Origin: Clostridium sp. CMCC3677
GTDB taxonomy: Bacteria > Bacillota > Clostridia > Clostridiales > Clostridiaceae
NCBI RefSeq assembly: GCF_023845585.1
Contig: NZ_JAMQHS010000006.1
Span: 1 to 64,000, forward strand
Length of the DNA stretch: 64,000 nt
Reading direction: 5' to 3'
This document shows, piece after piece, positions 26,171 to 35,327 of this stretch (positions are counted from its first letter, which is position 1; each line of letters starts with the position of its first letter). Position numbers and translations under genes: made by a program. The notes beneath the pieces were generated by a model that was given only the letters and a program-made list of their open reading frames with translations, had not been told where the DNA came from and did no database searches.

Positions 26171-27748
26171 TTAGATTTCTTCAATTTTACATTTATGTTC
26201 TTTATTCTTAGAATCATAACATATAGCTACTGCCAACACTTTTTTTCTCTTATTTTCATTTCTAAACTTTTCTATATATTCTTTTTGTTTAATTTGATTT
26301 ATTGCTACTTCTGGCAATTCATCTTTCTTAAGTTCAACTATAAAAGGAATATCATTCTTTCTTCTTGGATGAAATGTAAAATCAGCATATCCTTTTCCCG
26401 TCTTTTCCTCTCTTTCAACTCTATATGTGTCCCTAGCTGAAAGATACGCTAAAGTTAGAACACATGAAAGGCTATTTTCATCATTATATTGAAGTATTGG
26501 AATCTCCGAGTTGTGAATATCATGTAAAATTTCTTCCACAACTTTTATATCCCAATTTACAGTGGCTTTTAACATGCTCTTAGAATTTTCAATTATTTCA
26601 GATACATATCCAAAAGATTCATCTCTTAAAGCTTTCTCAAATTCTTGCATAAGTTCCTTATTAGGAATTTTTAAGTATCCATCATAATAAGATAAAAATC
26701 CAAGGACTATCATAGCTGAATAAATTTCTTCTTTATTTCTTGGAACCCCTTGCCCTGCTCTAAATTCTTCATTTATTATTATATCAATTTCTTCACCTGA
26801 AACCATTTTTATAACATCGTCACGAATTTCTAAAATGTTATATTTCAAATACTCACACACTTCATCCATAGCCCCTGTATTAGTCCAATAACTTTCACAA
26901 TAATTATTTTCTAATGACTTAATAACAGAACGTGGATTATAAATTTTAATTCCACTAGCTGTAGTATATCCGTTATACCAATTCTCCAATTCTCTAAAAT
27001 TTATTTCACCATTTTTATTACATAATGCTATAACTTCATCTTCTGTAAATCCAAAATATTCTCCAAGTTTTCTATCTCTTAAAAATGTAAACTCATCAAA
27101 CATATTAAGTGCAGAACCACTTGAATATTTTTTAATTGGTAAAACTCCAGTCATATAGCAAAGCGCAACATATGGTTGATCCTTTAGAAGATTTCTTAAA
27201 AATTCTAAAAAGTCATTTTGATTTTCTTCAAATAAATTATTATTAAAAATATAATCCCATTCATCAAATATAAAGATAAATTTATCATTTGTTGCATTAA
27301 ACATATTGCTAATATTATAAAAACTTTTAATTTCAAGATTAGGATACATTGTTTTTATATCATATACTATACCCTCTTGAATTACTCTAATATATTCCTC
27401 ATATGTTTTGTTTTTATCTGGTATTGTATTAAAACTTATATTTATTACATTATATTTATTTAAATTCTCTTCATATCCATAAGTCTTGCTTATTTTAAGT
27501 TTATCAAAAATATTCTTAGAATCTACTGCTTTAGAATAATACGCTCCAAGCATATCTGCAACACTAGATTTTCCGAATCTTCTCGGTCTCGTAACACACA
27601 CATATTTACTCTTTGTATTTATTTTTTTATTTAATAGTTTTATAATCAATGATTTATCTACAAAATACTCCTCATTAAAGAGCTCATTATAATTTTTTAA
27701 AGGTTTATCAGTGTTTAAATACAAATTCAAAATATCATCTCCCTTCAT
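26171..27748 (-). CDS. AAA-ATPase-like / PD-(D/E)xK nuclease (DUF1703) protein
   Basis: A 525-aa protein of the AAA-ATPase_like plus PDDEXK_9 family. Walker A is TRPRRFGKSS near residues 53-62, Walker B FIFIFDEWDYIF near 155, and the nuclease-like C-terminus has GYADFTFHPRRKNDIPFIVELKK near 465-488 (D-x(n)-E-x-K). These proteins are expanded in clostridia and Bacteroidetes; their role is unknown. The same general plan is seen at 8649-10205, but the two are not close copies. It is a single-gene unit with its own terminator. Confidence 0.8.
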   Translation of the reverse strand: MKGDDILNLYLNTDKPLKNYNELFNEEYFVDKSLIIKLLNKKINTKSKYVCVTRPRRFGKSSVADMLGAYYSKAVDSKNIFDKLKISKTYGYEENLNKYNVINISFNTIPDKNKTYEEYIRVIQEGIVYDIKTMYPNLEIKSFYNISNMFNATNDKFIFIFDEWDYIFNNNLFEENQNDFLEFLRNLLKDQPYVALCYMTGVLPIKKYSSGSALNMFDEFTFLRDRKLGEYFGFTEDEVIALCNKNGEINFRELENWYNGYTTASGIKIYNPRSVIKSLENNYCESYWTNTGAMDEVCEYLKYNILEIRDDVIKMVSGEEIDIIINEEFRAGQGVPRNKEEIYSAMIVLGFLSYYDGYLKIPNKELMQEFEKALRDESFGYVSEIIENSKSMLKATVNWDIKVVEEILHDIHNSEIPILQYNDENSLSCVLTLAYLSARDTYRVEREEKTGKGYADFTFHPRRKNDIPFIVELKKDELPEVAINQIKQKEYIEKFRNENKRKKVLAVAICYDSKNKEHKCKIEEI

Positions 27749-27843
27749 ATTTTTTCACTTCATTATACTTATCATTATTATAACATAAGCCAATGACACG
27801 TTAATATCATTGGCTTAATTTCATTCTTTTAAACTTATTACAA

Positions 27844-28136
27844 TTAATTTTGTTTTCTACAAACTATAATAAATCTATGTTCTATACTTTCTATATAGCC
27901 TTTAACATTTATCTCTTCATTCAATTTACAAAGCTTATCAAAACAATTTTCTACAGAGAAATTTGGAAATTCCCACTCAATAATTTTAGCAAAATAAACT
28001 ATTGCTCCAATATATCTTTGTAATTCCAAGGTAATTCTTCATCATCCCATCTATTTTTTAAATAAGAAAAATCTCACCCCTTAAATGCAGCATCTTCTTC
28101 CTTTTTCCATAATTCTTTTAATTCATCATAATTCAT
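27844..28136 (-). pseudogene. Decayed methyltransferase gene with nonsense codon and internal deletion
   Basis: From ATG 28134-28136 (with AGAGGA ahead) the frame reads MNYDELKELWKKEEDAAFKG, then TGA where homologues have Trp, then DFSYLKNRWDDEELPWNYKDI. The sequence then jumps in a different frame to a C-terminus, YIGAIVYFAKIIEWEFPNFS through HRFIIVCRKQN. Both ends match one class I methyltransferase family, but the SAM-binding centre is missing. The 61-aa ORF at 27844-28029 is only the C-terminal scrap. A hairpin at 27786-27817 follows. Confidence 0.7.
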
Positions 28137-28176
28137 AACTGTTCCTCTTTTCATTTATTATTTAATTAATAGAAAA

Positions 28177-28249
28177 TTGGTGCAGTTTTCTGATAGTATA
28201 TAAAATTATTCTTGGTACAACCTACTATCAGCTATAATGACTGCACCAA
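28177..28249. other. Nested inverted repeat of ~73 bp
   Basis: Outer arms TTGGTGCAGT/ACTGCACCAA and inner arms TGATAGTA/TACTATCA enclose an A+T-rich loop. It lies in the 233-bp gap between the decayed methyltransferase and a lipoprotein gene. It could be the lipoprotein's terminator or a small mobile-element relic; no long T run follows on either strand. Confidence 0.45.
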
Positions 28250-28369
28250 GTTATTAATTCGCTCTTTTCTCATTTTGAGATTTCACCTACTTTCAAATTA
28301 ATATTTATATATCATTATTTATAAAATATTCTATGAATACTTAAAAATCTATATTTTAAAATTATATTG

Positions 28370-28885
28370 TTATTTATTTTCTGAAATAGTTGTAAAAATC
28401 CTTGAGTATACATCTTCAATATTTTTCTTATTTTCTATATCATTATATAATCCATATTCAATACTTGATACTTTACTATCTTTTATATATATACCCACTG
28501 CATAAGATGGTGGATTACCTTGCTGTGGTACTTCTTCATATGATAGTTCTTCATCTATAAAAGGTATGTCTCCTTTTATAGATTCAACAAAAAAGAATGG
28601 AACTATTCCTTCTTTGTAGATACTTGAATATTTCCCTTCTGATGCCTCTATCAAATTATCTTTTGTAATAAAAATTGCATCATATTTGCTTAATATATTT
28701 TTTTCTTCTAAATCTTTAAATGTAATTTTATTAAATGCAACATTATCTTCTCTGACTTCAGGTATTTCACCTATAACTCCAACATTTAAATTTTCTCCAG
28801 TATATTTTTCAAACTTTATATTGTTACAACTACTCAAAAAAATTACAGCTATAATTATTGTAATTACTTTAAAATATTTTCTCAT
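28370..28885 (-). CDS. Lipoprotein of unknown function
   Basis: A 171-aa protein. Start chosen at ATG 28883-28885, which has AAGGAGAG eight bases ahead, in preference to an upstream TTG. The signal MRKYFKVITIIIAVIFLSSC ends in a lipobox (SSC), so it is a membrane-anchored outer-face lipoprotein. The mature part (ENLNVGVIGEIPEVREDN, then DAIFITKDNLIEAS) has an alternating beta/alpha look, but I do not recognise a family. Confidence 0.65.
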   Translation of the reverse strand: MRKYFKVITIIIAVIFLSSCNNIKFEKYTGENLNVGVIGEIPEVREDNVAFNKITFKDLEEKNILSKYDAIFITKDNLIEASEGKYSSIYKEGIVPFFFVESIKGDIPFIDEELSYEEVPQQGNPPSYAVGIYIKDSKVSSIEYGLYNDIENKKNIEDVYSRIFTTISENK

Positions 28886-28968
28886 CAATTCTCTCCTTAA
28901 TACCAATTACACTCAATATCATAAACAAAATAACAAACTGAATTTTATAGTATACAATCCTTAGTTTA

Positions 28969-29229
28969 CTATTTACATTTATGCAAATTATAAAAATTCT
29001 TTAGTGCTTCTTTTTGTTCTTGTAGTAATGCTGTTTTCTTAATACCTTGAATTGCACCTTCTAGCGCTAGCAATCTATGAATACATGCTGAAACATCATT
29101 TTTTTGTATTTTTAGCCAAGCTTGCTCTGCTCCAATATTTTTTAATTCATCATATGTAAATATCCCCACTTTATTTAATTGACTTTCAACTTTTTTACCT
29201 ATATTAGGTAGTTTTGATAATTCTCCCAT
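28969..29229 (-). CDS. TfoX C-terminal domain protein
   Basis: An 86-aa protein matching the TfoX_C domain: LPNIGKKVESQLNKVGIFTYDEL is a helix-hairpin-helix-like segment, and the end ALEGAIQGIKKTALLQEQKEAL is typical. In Proteobacteria TfoX/Sxy controls competence. Stand-alone C-terminal domains in Firmicutes have no proven role. A GAAGGAG site precedes the ATG. Confidence 0.75.
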   Translation of the reverse strand: MGELSKLPNIGKKVESQLNKVGIFTYDELKNIGAEQAWLKIQKNDVSACIHRLLALEGAIQGIKKTALLQEQKEALKNFYNLHKCK

Positions 29230-29391
29230 AAAAATTTCTCCTTCAAATTACCATTTTTACTATTTGTTTTATGTGTTTTATTATATTTATATTCTTGCCT
29301 TTGCTTAGTAAAATAAAATTAAAATGTTTAATTATAAATAATAGTTCACTATTTTATCTTACTTATTTTTATGTACACAATAATAAAAATT

Positions 29392-29640
29392 TTATATTCC
29401 ATGAATTAATCTTTGAAATCCCATTACAATACGGTACATAATAGGATATATTATAAACAAGAAACACCCAAATATTATATTTTCTAAATCCAAAGATATA
29501 ATGTTTAATAATAAATTTAAAGGAATTAATATAATATAACAATACATAAAAAATTTTGCTCCAAAGTTAAGAATTTTACTTTTCCCTTCAAATTTATCTA
29601 ACCAAAATAATTTATATAAATAGACTTTTAATTTTCCCAT
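29392..29640 (-). CDS. Small membrane protein of unknown function
   Basis: An 82-aa protein with a basic N-terminus (KLKVYLYKLFWLDKF) and two hydrophobic helices, about 30-48 and 52-72. An AGGAGGAAT site precedes the ATG. No family is recognised. It is followed by A+T-rich sequence without clear features. Confidence 0.5.
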   Translation of the reverse strand: MGKLKVYLYKLFWLDKFEGKSKILNFGAKFFMYCYIILIPLNLLLNIISLDLENIIFGCFLFIIYPIMYRIVMGFQRLIHGI

Positions 29641-29674
29641 AATATTCCTCCTAATTTGCTAGTATGTTATACAA

Positions 29675-29851
29675 TTATTTTCCTAATTGAAGTAATATAC
29701 TTTGATGCTTATTTGCATCTTCTCTATCAATTGATTCTACTAATTCTTTACCACCTAAAATGAGTGCTGGTGTAAAGAAATATATCTGATTTAGTTCTAA
29801 ACTCCCTTTAACAGCATATGCTTATTAATTGAATTTATCAAATAATCCCAT
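29675..29851 (-). pseudogene. Broken short gene with two in-frame stops
   Basis: From ATG 29849-29851, with AGGAGAG ahead, the frame reads MGLFDKFN, then TAA TAA, then continues open for 49 codons (VKGSLELNQIYFFTPALIL, then ESIDREDANKHQSILLQLGK). The opening resembles MRLFDKLKK of the DUF4272 protein directly upstream, so it may be a decayed relative or neighbour-family gene. Confidence 0.5.
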
Positions 29852-29901
29852 GTTATCTCTCCTTTAAATAAAATTTATTTGTACATATAGATTTATATCT
29901 T

Positions 29902-31191
29902 TTAAGTATCTGTTCCAACTTTATCCCATTCTGCACTTTCATTGTATCCTACTAGCCAGTTTAATGATTTATGTCGTTCCAATACAACACCCTTGTCCAT
30001 TTTAGCTGGTGCAGGCAGATTATGAATTCTTGTATCTACACAGGCCCAATCTAGGCAAAAAATCAAATCACATTCATCTAATAATGCTTCTTTTGATTTA
30101 GGTTTTGAGTTCTCTAAAATTTCTTCAATAGAACAATAATCTCTTAATAGACGAACTGTTAGTGGTACATCACATATATGATCTGGAAAATCTAATTCAT
30201 CTATGAAGCCTAAAGCCCATTCCATAACAAATAAATTTTCATACTGCCATGAATATGCAATCTGTTCTTCTTTTGTAGGATTTGGATTTTGCAAATATTC
30301 CTTTTCTCTTGGTGAAAAGAATTTTTTTGCATCAAATCTTTCTATAATTTCATTTACAAATTCATATGCTTCACTGACTTTCATGTCTTCACTAATTAAA
30401 CATTCTGAATATAATGAAACAATCATAAGTGCAATAGCTCTTTTTGCAATCTCTTCTTTCGATCTACATTTAGATTTTTCTGCTGTTTCAATTACTGGAT
30501 ACCATGCAGGAACATAAATAAATTTATCTTCTATAATTTTACGACTTTTTAATCTACGATTAATTTGTTCTTCTGTTATTTGTCCATCTTTTGGTGTAAT
30601 AGTGAATTCTTGTTTAGGTAAATAATTAAATAGAGTACTTTTTCCACTTTCAGATAAAATAAGCTCAATACCTCTATCGCTTTCACAGTACAAACCATCT
30701 TCTTCATCACATAATAATAGAATTCCTTTAAGTTCAGGTAATGTTTTTGAAAATATCCCCATAATCATTGCTTTTTTATAATCTTCATCCTCAACATTAA
30801 AAGAATAATCAATAATAACAAATCCATGACTTAAATCAATCTTATATAAAACATTTATCTTATTATCTACGTATTCTGTATCAACATGATAATAATGTCC
30901 ATAAGTACTATTAATTTGGTTCTTAATAAATGCTTTTGCATCATCCCCCATCTCTTCTGTTACTGCAGTAACAAAAATATCTATATCTTCATTATGTAGT
31001 TCAAGAGTATTACCATTTCCATCTGTGTTAATATTAAAAGCATGACAAAGAGCATTCATTATTTTGTTTAACTCTCTCTCTTCACAAAAAATAAATGCTT
31101 TACCAGAATGTTTTTCCTCATTGCTTATTTTTTCTTCCGTTGATATTACTTTACTTTGTCTTTTCTTTTTTAATTTATCAAACAACCTCAT
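29902..31191 (-). CDS. DUF4272 domain protein
   Basis: A 429-aa cytoplasmic protein. Residues 1-30 are basic (MRLFDKLKKKRQSK). A ~170-residue middle region of unknown type follows. From about 205 on it is DUF4272: RRLKSRKIIEDKFIYVPAW, RSKEEIAKRAIALMIVSLYSE, SPREKEYLQNPNPTKEEQ, and WALGFIDELDFPD. DUF4272 occurs near polymorphic toxins in other genomes, but its function is unknown. A GAGGAC site precedes the start. Confidence 0.7.
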   Translation of the reverse strand: MRLFDKLKKKRQSKVISTEEKISNEEKHSGKAFIFCEERELNKIMNALCHAFNINTDGNGNTLELHNEDIDIFVTAVTEEMGDDAKAFIKNQINSTYGHYYHVDTEYVDNKINVLYKIDLSHGFVIIDYSFNVEDEDYKKAMIMGIFSKTLPELKGILLLCDEEDGLYCESDRGIELILSESGKSTLFNYLPKQEFTITPKDGQITEEQINRRLKSRKIIEDKFIYVPAWYPVIETAEKSKCRSKEEIAKRAIALMIVSLYSECLISEDMKVSEAYEFVNEIIERFDAKKFFSPREKEYLQNPNPTKEEQIAYSWQYENLFVMEWALGFIDELDFPDHICDVPLTVRLLRDYCSIEEILENSKPKSKEALLDECDLIFCLDWACVDTRIHNLPAPAKMDKGVVLERHKSLNWLVGYNESAEWDKVGTDT

Positions 31192-31391
31192 TATTATCGT
31201 CCTCTCAAATTGCTATTTAGTAGGTCTTTTTTATTAATTTACTTTTAGCTATATATATTTAATTTCGTTCAATTCCAAGAAAAATTTCCCCCTTTTGTAA
31301 AATATATAAAAAGAGTTAATTGACTAATTTATTACATTAATGTATATTGATAATAAATTAAAAGAAAATCTCTATTTTCAGGAGGAGGACT

Positions 31392-32195
31392 ATGAATACA
31401 TATTTTAAAAAAGCAATTAAATTAGGAACAGTAGCTATACTTACAGGAATTATATTATTTTTACCAAATCAAAAAGTTAATGCAGAAGAGGCTGTTTATG
31501 GCCAATGGAAAAATGACAATATTGGATGGTGGTTTGAGTCTGATAGATCATATGCAAAAGGATGGAATACTATTGATGATAAATGGTATTATTTTTACAA
31601 TAATGGTTATATGGCACATGATACAACAATTGACGGATACTATATAGATTCAGATGGTGAATGGATAGATGACTCTGAAATAAGCTATGAAGAATTTTGT
31701 AATAATGTAGATAGCCAAATGCTTAATTTAATAAATAAACATAGAAAAAGCAATGGTGTTTTTGTATTAATTGAAACAAATCAACTTAGAAATTCAGCTA
31801 AAGAAAAATCAAAACATATGTCTAACTATGGATATTTTTCTCATTATTATAATGGACAAGATTCTCGTCAATTATTTAATTCTCAAATAAATGCAGAAAA
31901 TATTGAATACAAGTGTTTTAATAATAAATACACAAAAAGAAGCGCAAAAGAATTAGCACAAAAATTATTTGATGGGTGGAAGGAATCATCTGGACATAAT
32001 GCTAATATGTTAAATTCAGATTTTAGTGAATATGGTTTTTCTGTAGAAAAAGGTGTTTATAATGGATCAAATGTGTTCTTTGCAACACAAATGTTTAAGG
32101 TTAGAAATAGAATCGGAAATGAACATAATATGCATATGTACATAGACAAAAATGGGCAAGAATATATTTATGTACCAAACCCAAATAACAATTAA
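31392..32195 (+). CDS. Secreted CAP-domain protein with wall-binding repeats
   Basis: A 267-aa secreted protein. A signal peptide (about 1-31, ends VNA) is followed by two wall-binding repeat units (WYYFYNNGYMAHDTTI and relatives, about 40-90) and a CAP/SCP domain (about 105-240), with EKSKHMSNYGYFSHY and HNANMLNSDFSEYGFS. CAP proteins (YkwD type) are extracellular; biochemical roles vary. CAGGAGGAGG precedes the ATG. The gene is monogenic. Confidence 0.85.
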   Translation: MNTYFKKAIKLGTVAILTGIILFLPNQKVNAEEAVYGQWKNDNIGWWFESDRSYAKGWNTIDDKWYYFYNNGYMAHDTTIDGYYIDSDGEWIDDSEISYEEFCNNVDSQMLNLINKHRKSNGVFVLIETNQLRNSAKEKSKHMSNYGYFSHYYNGQDSRQLFNSQINAENIEYKCFNNKYTKRSAKELAQKLFDGWKESSGHNANMLNSDFSEYGFSVEKGVYNGSNVFFATQMFKVRNRIGNEHNMHMYIDKNGQEYIYVPNPNNN

Positions 32196-32336
32196 TATAT
32201 AATTCTAGATGTATTTACTGTATTTTGTTAAATTCATACAAACACAGTTTAATACACTATTATATTGATTTTTATTTATTAATCATTCTTCTTTTAGTTT
32301 TAAAAAAATTTCTAAAGATTCTCTAGTAGTACAATA

Positions 32337-32380
32337 AAGCCCTCCATGTATAAGGTTAACTCTTATACCTGGGGGGCATA
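32337..32380 (-). terminator. Strong hairpin terminator
   Basis: GCCCCCCAGGTATAAG and CTTATACATGGAGGGC (minus strand) pair over 16 bases with two weak positions, followed by TTTATT. It ends the 42-aa membrane-protein gene. Confidence 0.7.
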
Positions 32381-32387
32381 TATAATT

Positions 32388-32516
32388 CTATTTTAATTTA
32401 TCTATAATTACTTTAAACTTTTTTATATACTCATCTTTCATACTAGAACTCAATAATTTTATTCCTACAAAAGATAAAATTAGTCCCATAAATAATTTTA
32501 TTATTAGTAATATCAT
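32388..32516 (-). CDS. Very small membrane protein (42 aa)
   Basis: ATG at 32514-32516 opens MILLIIKLFMGLILSFVGIKLL, one membrane helix, then a charged tail KDEYIKKFKVIIDKLK and a stop. AGAAAGG lies 13 bases upstream, rather far. It is followed at once by a strong terminator, which supports it as a real gene. It may belong to the broken membrane gene just upstream. Confidence 0.4.
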   Translation of the reverse strand: MILLIIKLFMGLILSFVGIKLLSSSMKDEYIKKFKVIIDKLK

Positions 32517-32538
32517 ATTTTAAATAAAACCTTTCTTA

Positions 32539-32712
32539 TTATTTTCTATTGTTAAAAAAATAATCTTCATTAAATTTTTTTAATTTTCTATGTATAATGT
32601 TATTAGTTATATATAGAATTTCAATTATAAGAAGTAGTAAAAGAACTAACCATATCAAATAAAAAAACCTAGACTTTCCATAACAAAAATATGTAATATA
32701 TGATATAGCTTC
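32539..32712 (-). pseudogene. Membrane-protein fragment without a start codon
   Basis: An open frame of 57 codons with one strong helix (FFYLIWLVLLLLLIIEILYI) and a basic tail (NIIHRKLKKFNEDYFF), lacking ATG, GTG or TTG near its beginning. It reads like the C-terminal part of a lost gene. It sits in the otherwise gene-poor stretch 32196-32836. Confidence 0.35.
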
Positions 32713-32721
32713 TTAATACTT

Positions 32722-32865
32722 TTACGTTAATCTACAGACTTCAAATGTTAAATTCAGTAAAATTCCAAGGTTATCCTGTATGCTAATTTTTTCAAGCTTA
32801 CCCCATTCTGTATCACCTAAAAATTCATAATAATCATCACACTGTGCAGGCCAATATACCTTCAA
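32722..32865 (-). pseudogene. C-terminal scrap of a soluble protein
   Basis: A frame of about 47 codons, VYWPAQCDDYYEFLGDTEW through NLTFEVCRLT, reads as protein-like sequence but lacks a proper start. It overlaps in another frame the last codons of the 104-aa membrane protein at 32837. This suggests a deletion junction between two genes. The family is not recognised. Confidence 0.35.
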
Positions 32866-33151
32866 TTAGTCCTATTATAGATGGAATTAAAAGTAACCCA
32901 CTTATAACAATCGCAATAGTTGGTAATGTTTTTTTTGACTCTTTTTCAAATCTAGCAATAACTCCCAGTATAAAGCTAATAAATAAGATTATAATTAAAG
33001 TTGGTACTTCTATGTGACGTGGAATTATTTTAATCGGATTATGCAGAACACAAACAATATCTAATATTGTCACAACAATCATATAAATTATTATTACTAA
33101 TGTGAGAATGAAGGATATAATACCTATCTTCGAGTGTTTTAATTTTTTCAA
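32837..33151 (-). CDS. Small membrane protein of unknown function
   Basis: A 104-aa protein with three hydrophobic helices (about 10-33, 48-65, 75-98) and a basic N-terminus. GGAGGGAGGTGAGAA precedes the ATG. The C-terminal residues may have been altered by a junction with the scrap that follows. The family is not recognised; it lies 76 bp after another membrane protein gene and may be co-transcribed with it. Confidence 0.5.
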   Translation of the reverse strand: MKKLKHSKIGIISFILTLVIIIYMIVVTILDIVCVLHNPIKIIPRHIEVPTLIIILFISFILGVIARFEKESKKTLPTIAIVISGLLLIPSIIGLIEGILACTV

Positions 33152-33227
33152 ATTCTCACCTCCCTCCTTACAATAAATTCACTTATTATGCTTATAAAGC
33201 ATCTTTTAATATTAAATTATTTAATTT

Positions 33228-33749
33228 TTAAAGAACTTTTTTATTGATTTTGCTTTTAGATTTTACTATGCAAAACATAACTATAGCACTTATAACATCC
33301 AAACAAAAAAGAAAATGTAAAATACAGTTTACTACAGCTGTTAATTTAGTGATTTTCTTTTCTCTATAGGCTTGAACTATTCCGTTAATACCATACATAG
33401 AAGATGGAAGTAACATAATAAAATCAAAAATAGCCAAAAAGAGTGCTATAACTACTCCAAATCCCAATGGCCAAATCATCATAATACTTCCGAACATAAA
33501 AACTACAATATAAATTGGTATATTACATAATTTAAGAAGCATGTCCCAAAATAATAATGTAGTACTGTTCTCTCCATGCTTTGCTAGTATAAATGGATAA
33601 ATCATATTAGATATAAAAAATATAATTGAAAGAACTAAAAAAATTAAATTAAGATTTGCTAAAACCCCTTTATAATTCCCCTTAAAAGTGATCAATATCA
33701 CTAAATAAGTCAATATTATCAACATTATTGGTAAAATACGTTTTTTCAT
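33228..33749 (-). CDS. Membrane protein of unknown function
   Basis: A 173-aa protein with about five hydrophobic helices, a short basic N-terminus (MKKRILPIMLIIL) and a basic tail (KSKSKINKK). AAAAGGAG precedes the ATG. No functional motif is seen. Confidence 0.55.
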   Translation of the reverse strand: MKKRILPIMLIILTYLVILITFKGNYKGVLANLNLIFLVLSIIFFISNMIYPFILAKHGENSTTLLFWDMLLKLCNIPIYIVVFMFGSIMMIWPLGFGVVIALFLAIFDFIMLLPSSMYGINGIVQAYREKKITKLTAVVNCILHFLFCLDVISAIVMFCIVKSKSKINKKVL

Positions 33750-33888
33750 TAATTAACTCCTTTTTCATTTATATATAAATAATAGTTAATTTATATATAA
33801 AAGTCAAAAATTCACACTTAAGATATTTAATTTACATATTATTTTAAAATTAAAGTTTACAAAATTAAGAAAAAACTCCTTTTAGTAT

Positions 33889-35148
33889 ATGATTAGCAAT
33901 TCAAATATGAAAGGAAATGATGTACAAATGTTAGATTGGAAAGAAAAAAATGGAAAATGGTATTGCTACAAAGCTGGAACTTTAGTTAAAGGCTGGGTAA
34001 AAGATGAAAATGGAAGATGGTTTCATTTAAATGAACGTAATGGCAAAATGGATATTGACTGGGTTGAGATTGATTCAATCTGGTACTATTTCTATCCTAA
34101 AAAAACTGAAAAAGATGGTAATACTCATTATACAGGCGAAATGGCTACTGGTTGGATTGAAATTGATTCTAAATGGTATTACTTATATTCTAAGAGAACT
34201 GAAAAGGATGGGATTACTCATCCTAAAGGTGAAATGGCTGCCGGTTGGGCTGAAATTGATTCTAGATGGTACTACTTCTATTCTAAGAGAACTGAAAAAG
34301 ATGGTATCACTTATCCTAAAGGTGAAATGGCTACTGGTTGGATTGAAATTGATTCTAGATGGTATTTTTTATACCCTAATAAAACTGAAAAATATGGGGT
34401 TACTCATCCTCAAGGGGAGATGGCTACTGATTGGACTGAGATTAATTCTAAATGGTATTACTTATACACAAAGAAGACTGAAAAGGATGGTAATACTCAT
34501 TATACAGGTGAAATGGCTACTGGTTGGATAAAATTAAATGAAAAATGGTATTACTTATATTCAGATGGTAAAATGGCTTGCAATACTACAATTGATGGAT
34601 GGTCAATAGATTCAAATGGTGTTGCAAATAATTCTGCTGTATCTGGAGATGGTTTAATTTCAGATGACTTAGTTAAATTCATAGCGGGATGGGAAGCTTT
34701 TTATGATCATGCTTATGAAGATCCTTATTATCCTGGTAATAAATCATGTTGGACTATAGGATATGGAACTACTTACCAAGTTAATTCTTCAGCTTTTCCA
34801 AATGGCTTATCTAGTACATGTACAAGATCTCAAGCATTAACATGGTTAAAACAAGAAATAAATAAAGTTGCAAAAGAAGTTAAATCAGTATTAAATGAAA
34901 AGGGTGCTTCACTATCACAACAAGCATTTGATTGTATTTGTGATATTGGATACAATGCTGGTACAGGAGATTTACTTTACGGAAAATGTGTCACACTTAA
35001 CGCAGTTATAAGTGGTAATCCTGATAGAATAACATCTGCGTTAATGAGTTGGAATAAAGCTAATAATTCAGTTTCCGAAGGATTAACTAAAAGATGCAAA
35101 GCTAGAGTTAATATGTGCTTATATGGAATATATGACTCTACCCATTAA
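33889..35148 (+). CDS. GH24-type lysozyme with N-terminal wall-binding repeats
   Basis: A 419-aa protein. Residues ~14-235 are wall-binding repeats, five of them an unusually long ~33-aa form (GEMATGWIEIDSRWYY with a TEKDGITHP insert), nearly identical at DNA level. Residues ~255-415 are a GH24 lysozyme (T4-type): the catalytic Glu in AGWEAFYDHAYEDP, then CWTIGYGTTY and DIGYNAGTG. There is no signal peptide and no good ribosome-binding site before the first ATG. An ATG at 33928 has AAAGGA 15 bases ahead and would start MLDWKEKNGKW. Absence of a signal peptide suggests phage endolysin or lysis-dependent release, but no holin or phage genes are adjacent. Confidence 0.85.
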   Translation: MISNSNMKGNDVQMLDWKEKNGKWYCYKAGTLVKGWVKDENGRWFHLNERNGKMDIDWVEIDSIWYYFYPKKTEKDGNTHYTGEMATGWIEIDSKWYYLYSKRTEKDGITHPKGEMAAGWAEIDSRWYYFYSKRTEKDGITYPKGEMATGWIEIDSRWYFLYPNKTEKYGVTHPQGEMATDWTEINSKWYYLYTKKTEKDGNTHYTGEMATGWIKLNEKWYYLYSDGKMACNTTIDGWSIDSNGVANNSAVSGDGLISDDLVKFIAGWEAFYDHAYEDPYYPGNKSCWTIGYGTTYQVNSSAFPNGLSSTCTRSQALTWLKQEINKVAKEVKSVLNEKGASLSQQAFDCICDIGYNAGTGDLLYGKCVTLNAVISGNPDRITSALMSWNKANNSVSEGLTKRCKARVNMCLYGIYDSTH

Positions 35149-35231
35149 AAAATATATTAATTCTATAGATATTTATATATTAAATTAATTTCTATAAAAC
35201 TTAACTAATGCAGTATCTATAGAAATTATTT

Positions 35232-35302
35232 AAGGGAAAGTGTACCCCTTTAAATAGAGTTCTTTTTTATTAGACTCTACCGTCTTTTGTACACTTTCCC
35301 TT
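35232..35302. terminator. Bidirectional terminator
   Basis: Arms AAGGGAAAGTGTAC (35232-35245) and GTACACTTTCCCTT (35289-35302) enclose a second small hairpin. It lies between the convergent lysozyme and lipoprotein genes. Confidence 0.75.
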
Positions 35303-35327
35303 TATTATATATAAAGTAATAAATTTT

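Noticed and set aside
34031..34531. A 166-codon open frame inside the lysozyme gene, repeated in units
   Set aside because: It is a second frame through the wall-binding repeats; the repeat periodicity follows from the real protein repeats in the other frame.
34100..34560. Regular ~100-bp repeats that might suggest a CRISPR array
   Set aside because: The repeats are in-frame coding units of a wall-binding protein; there are no short palindromic repeats with unique spacers.
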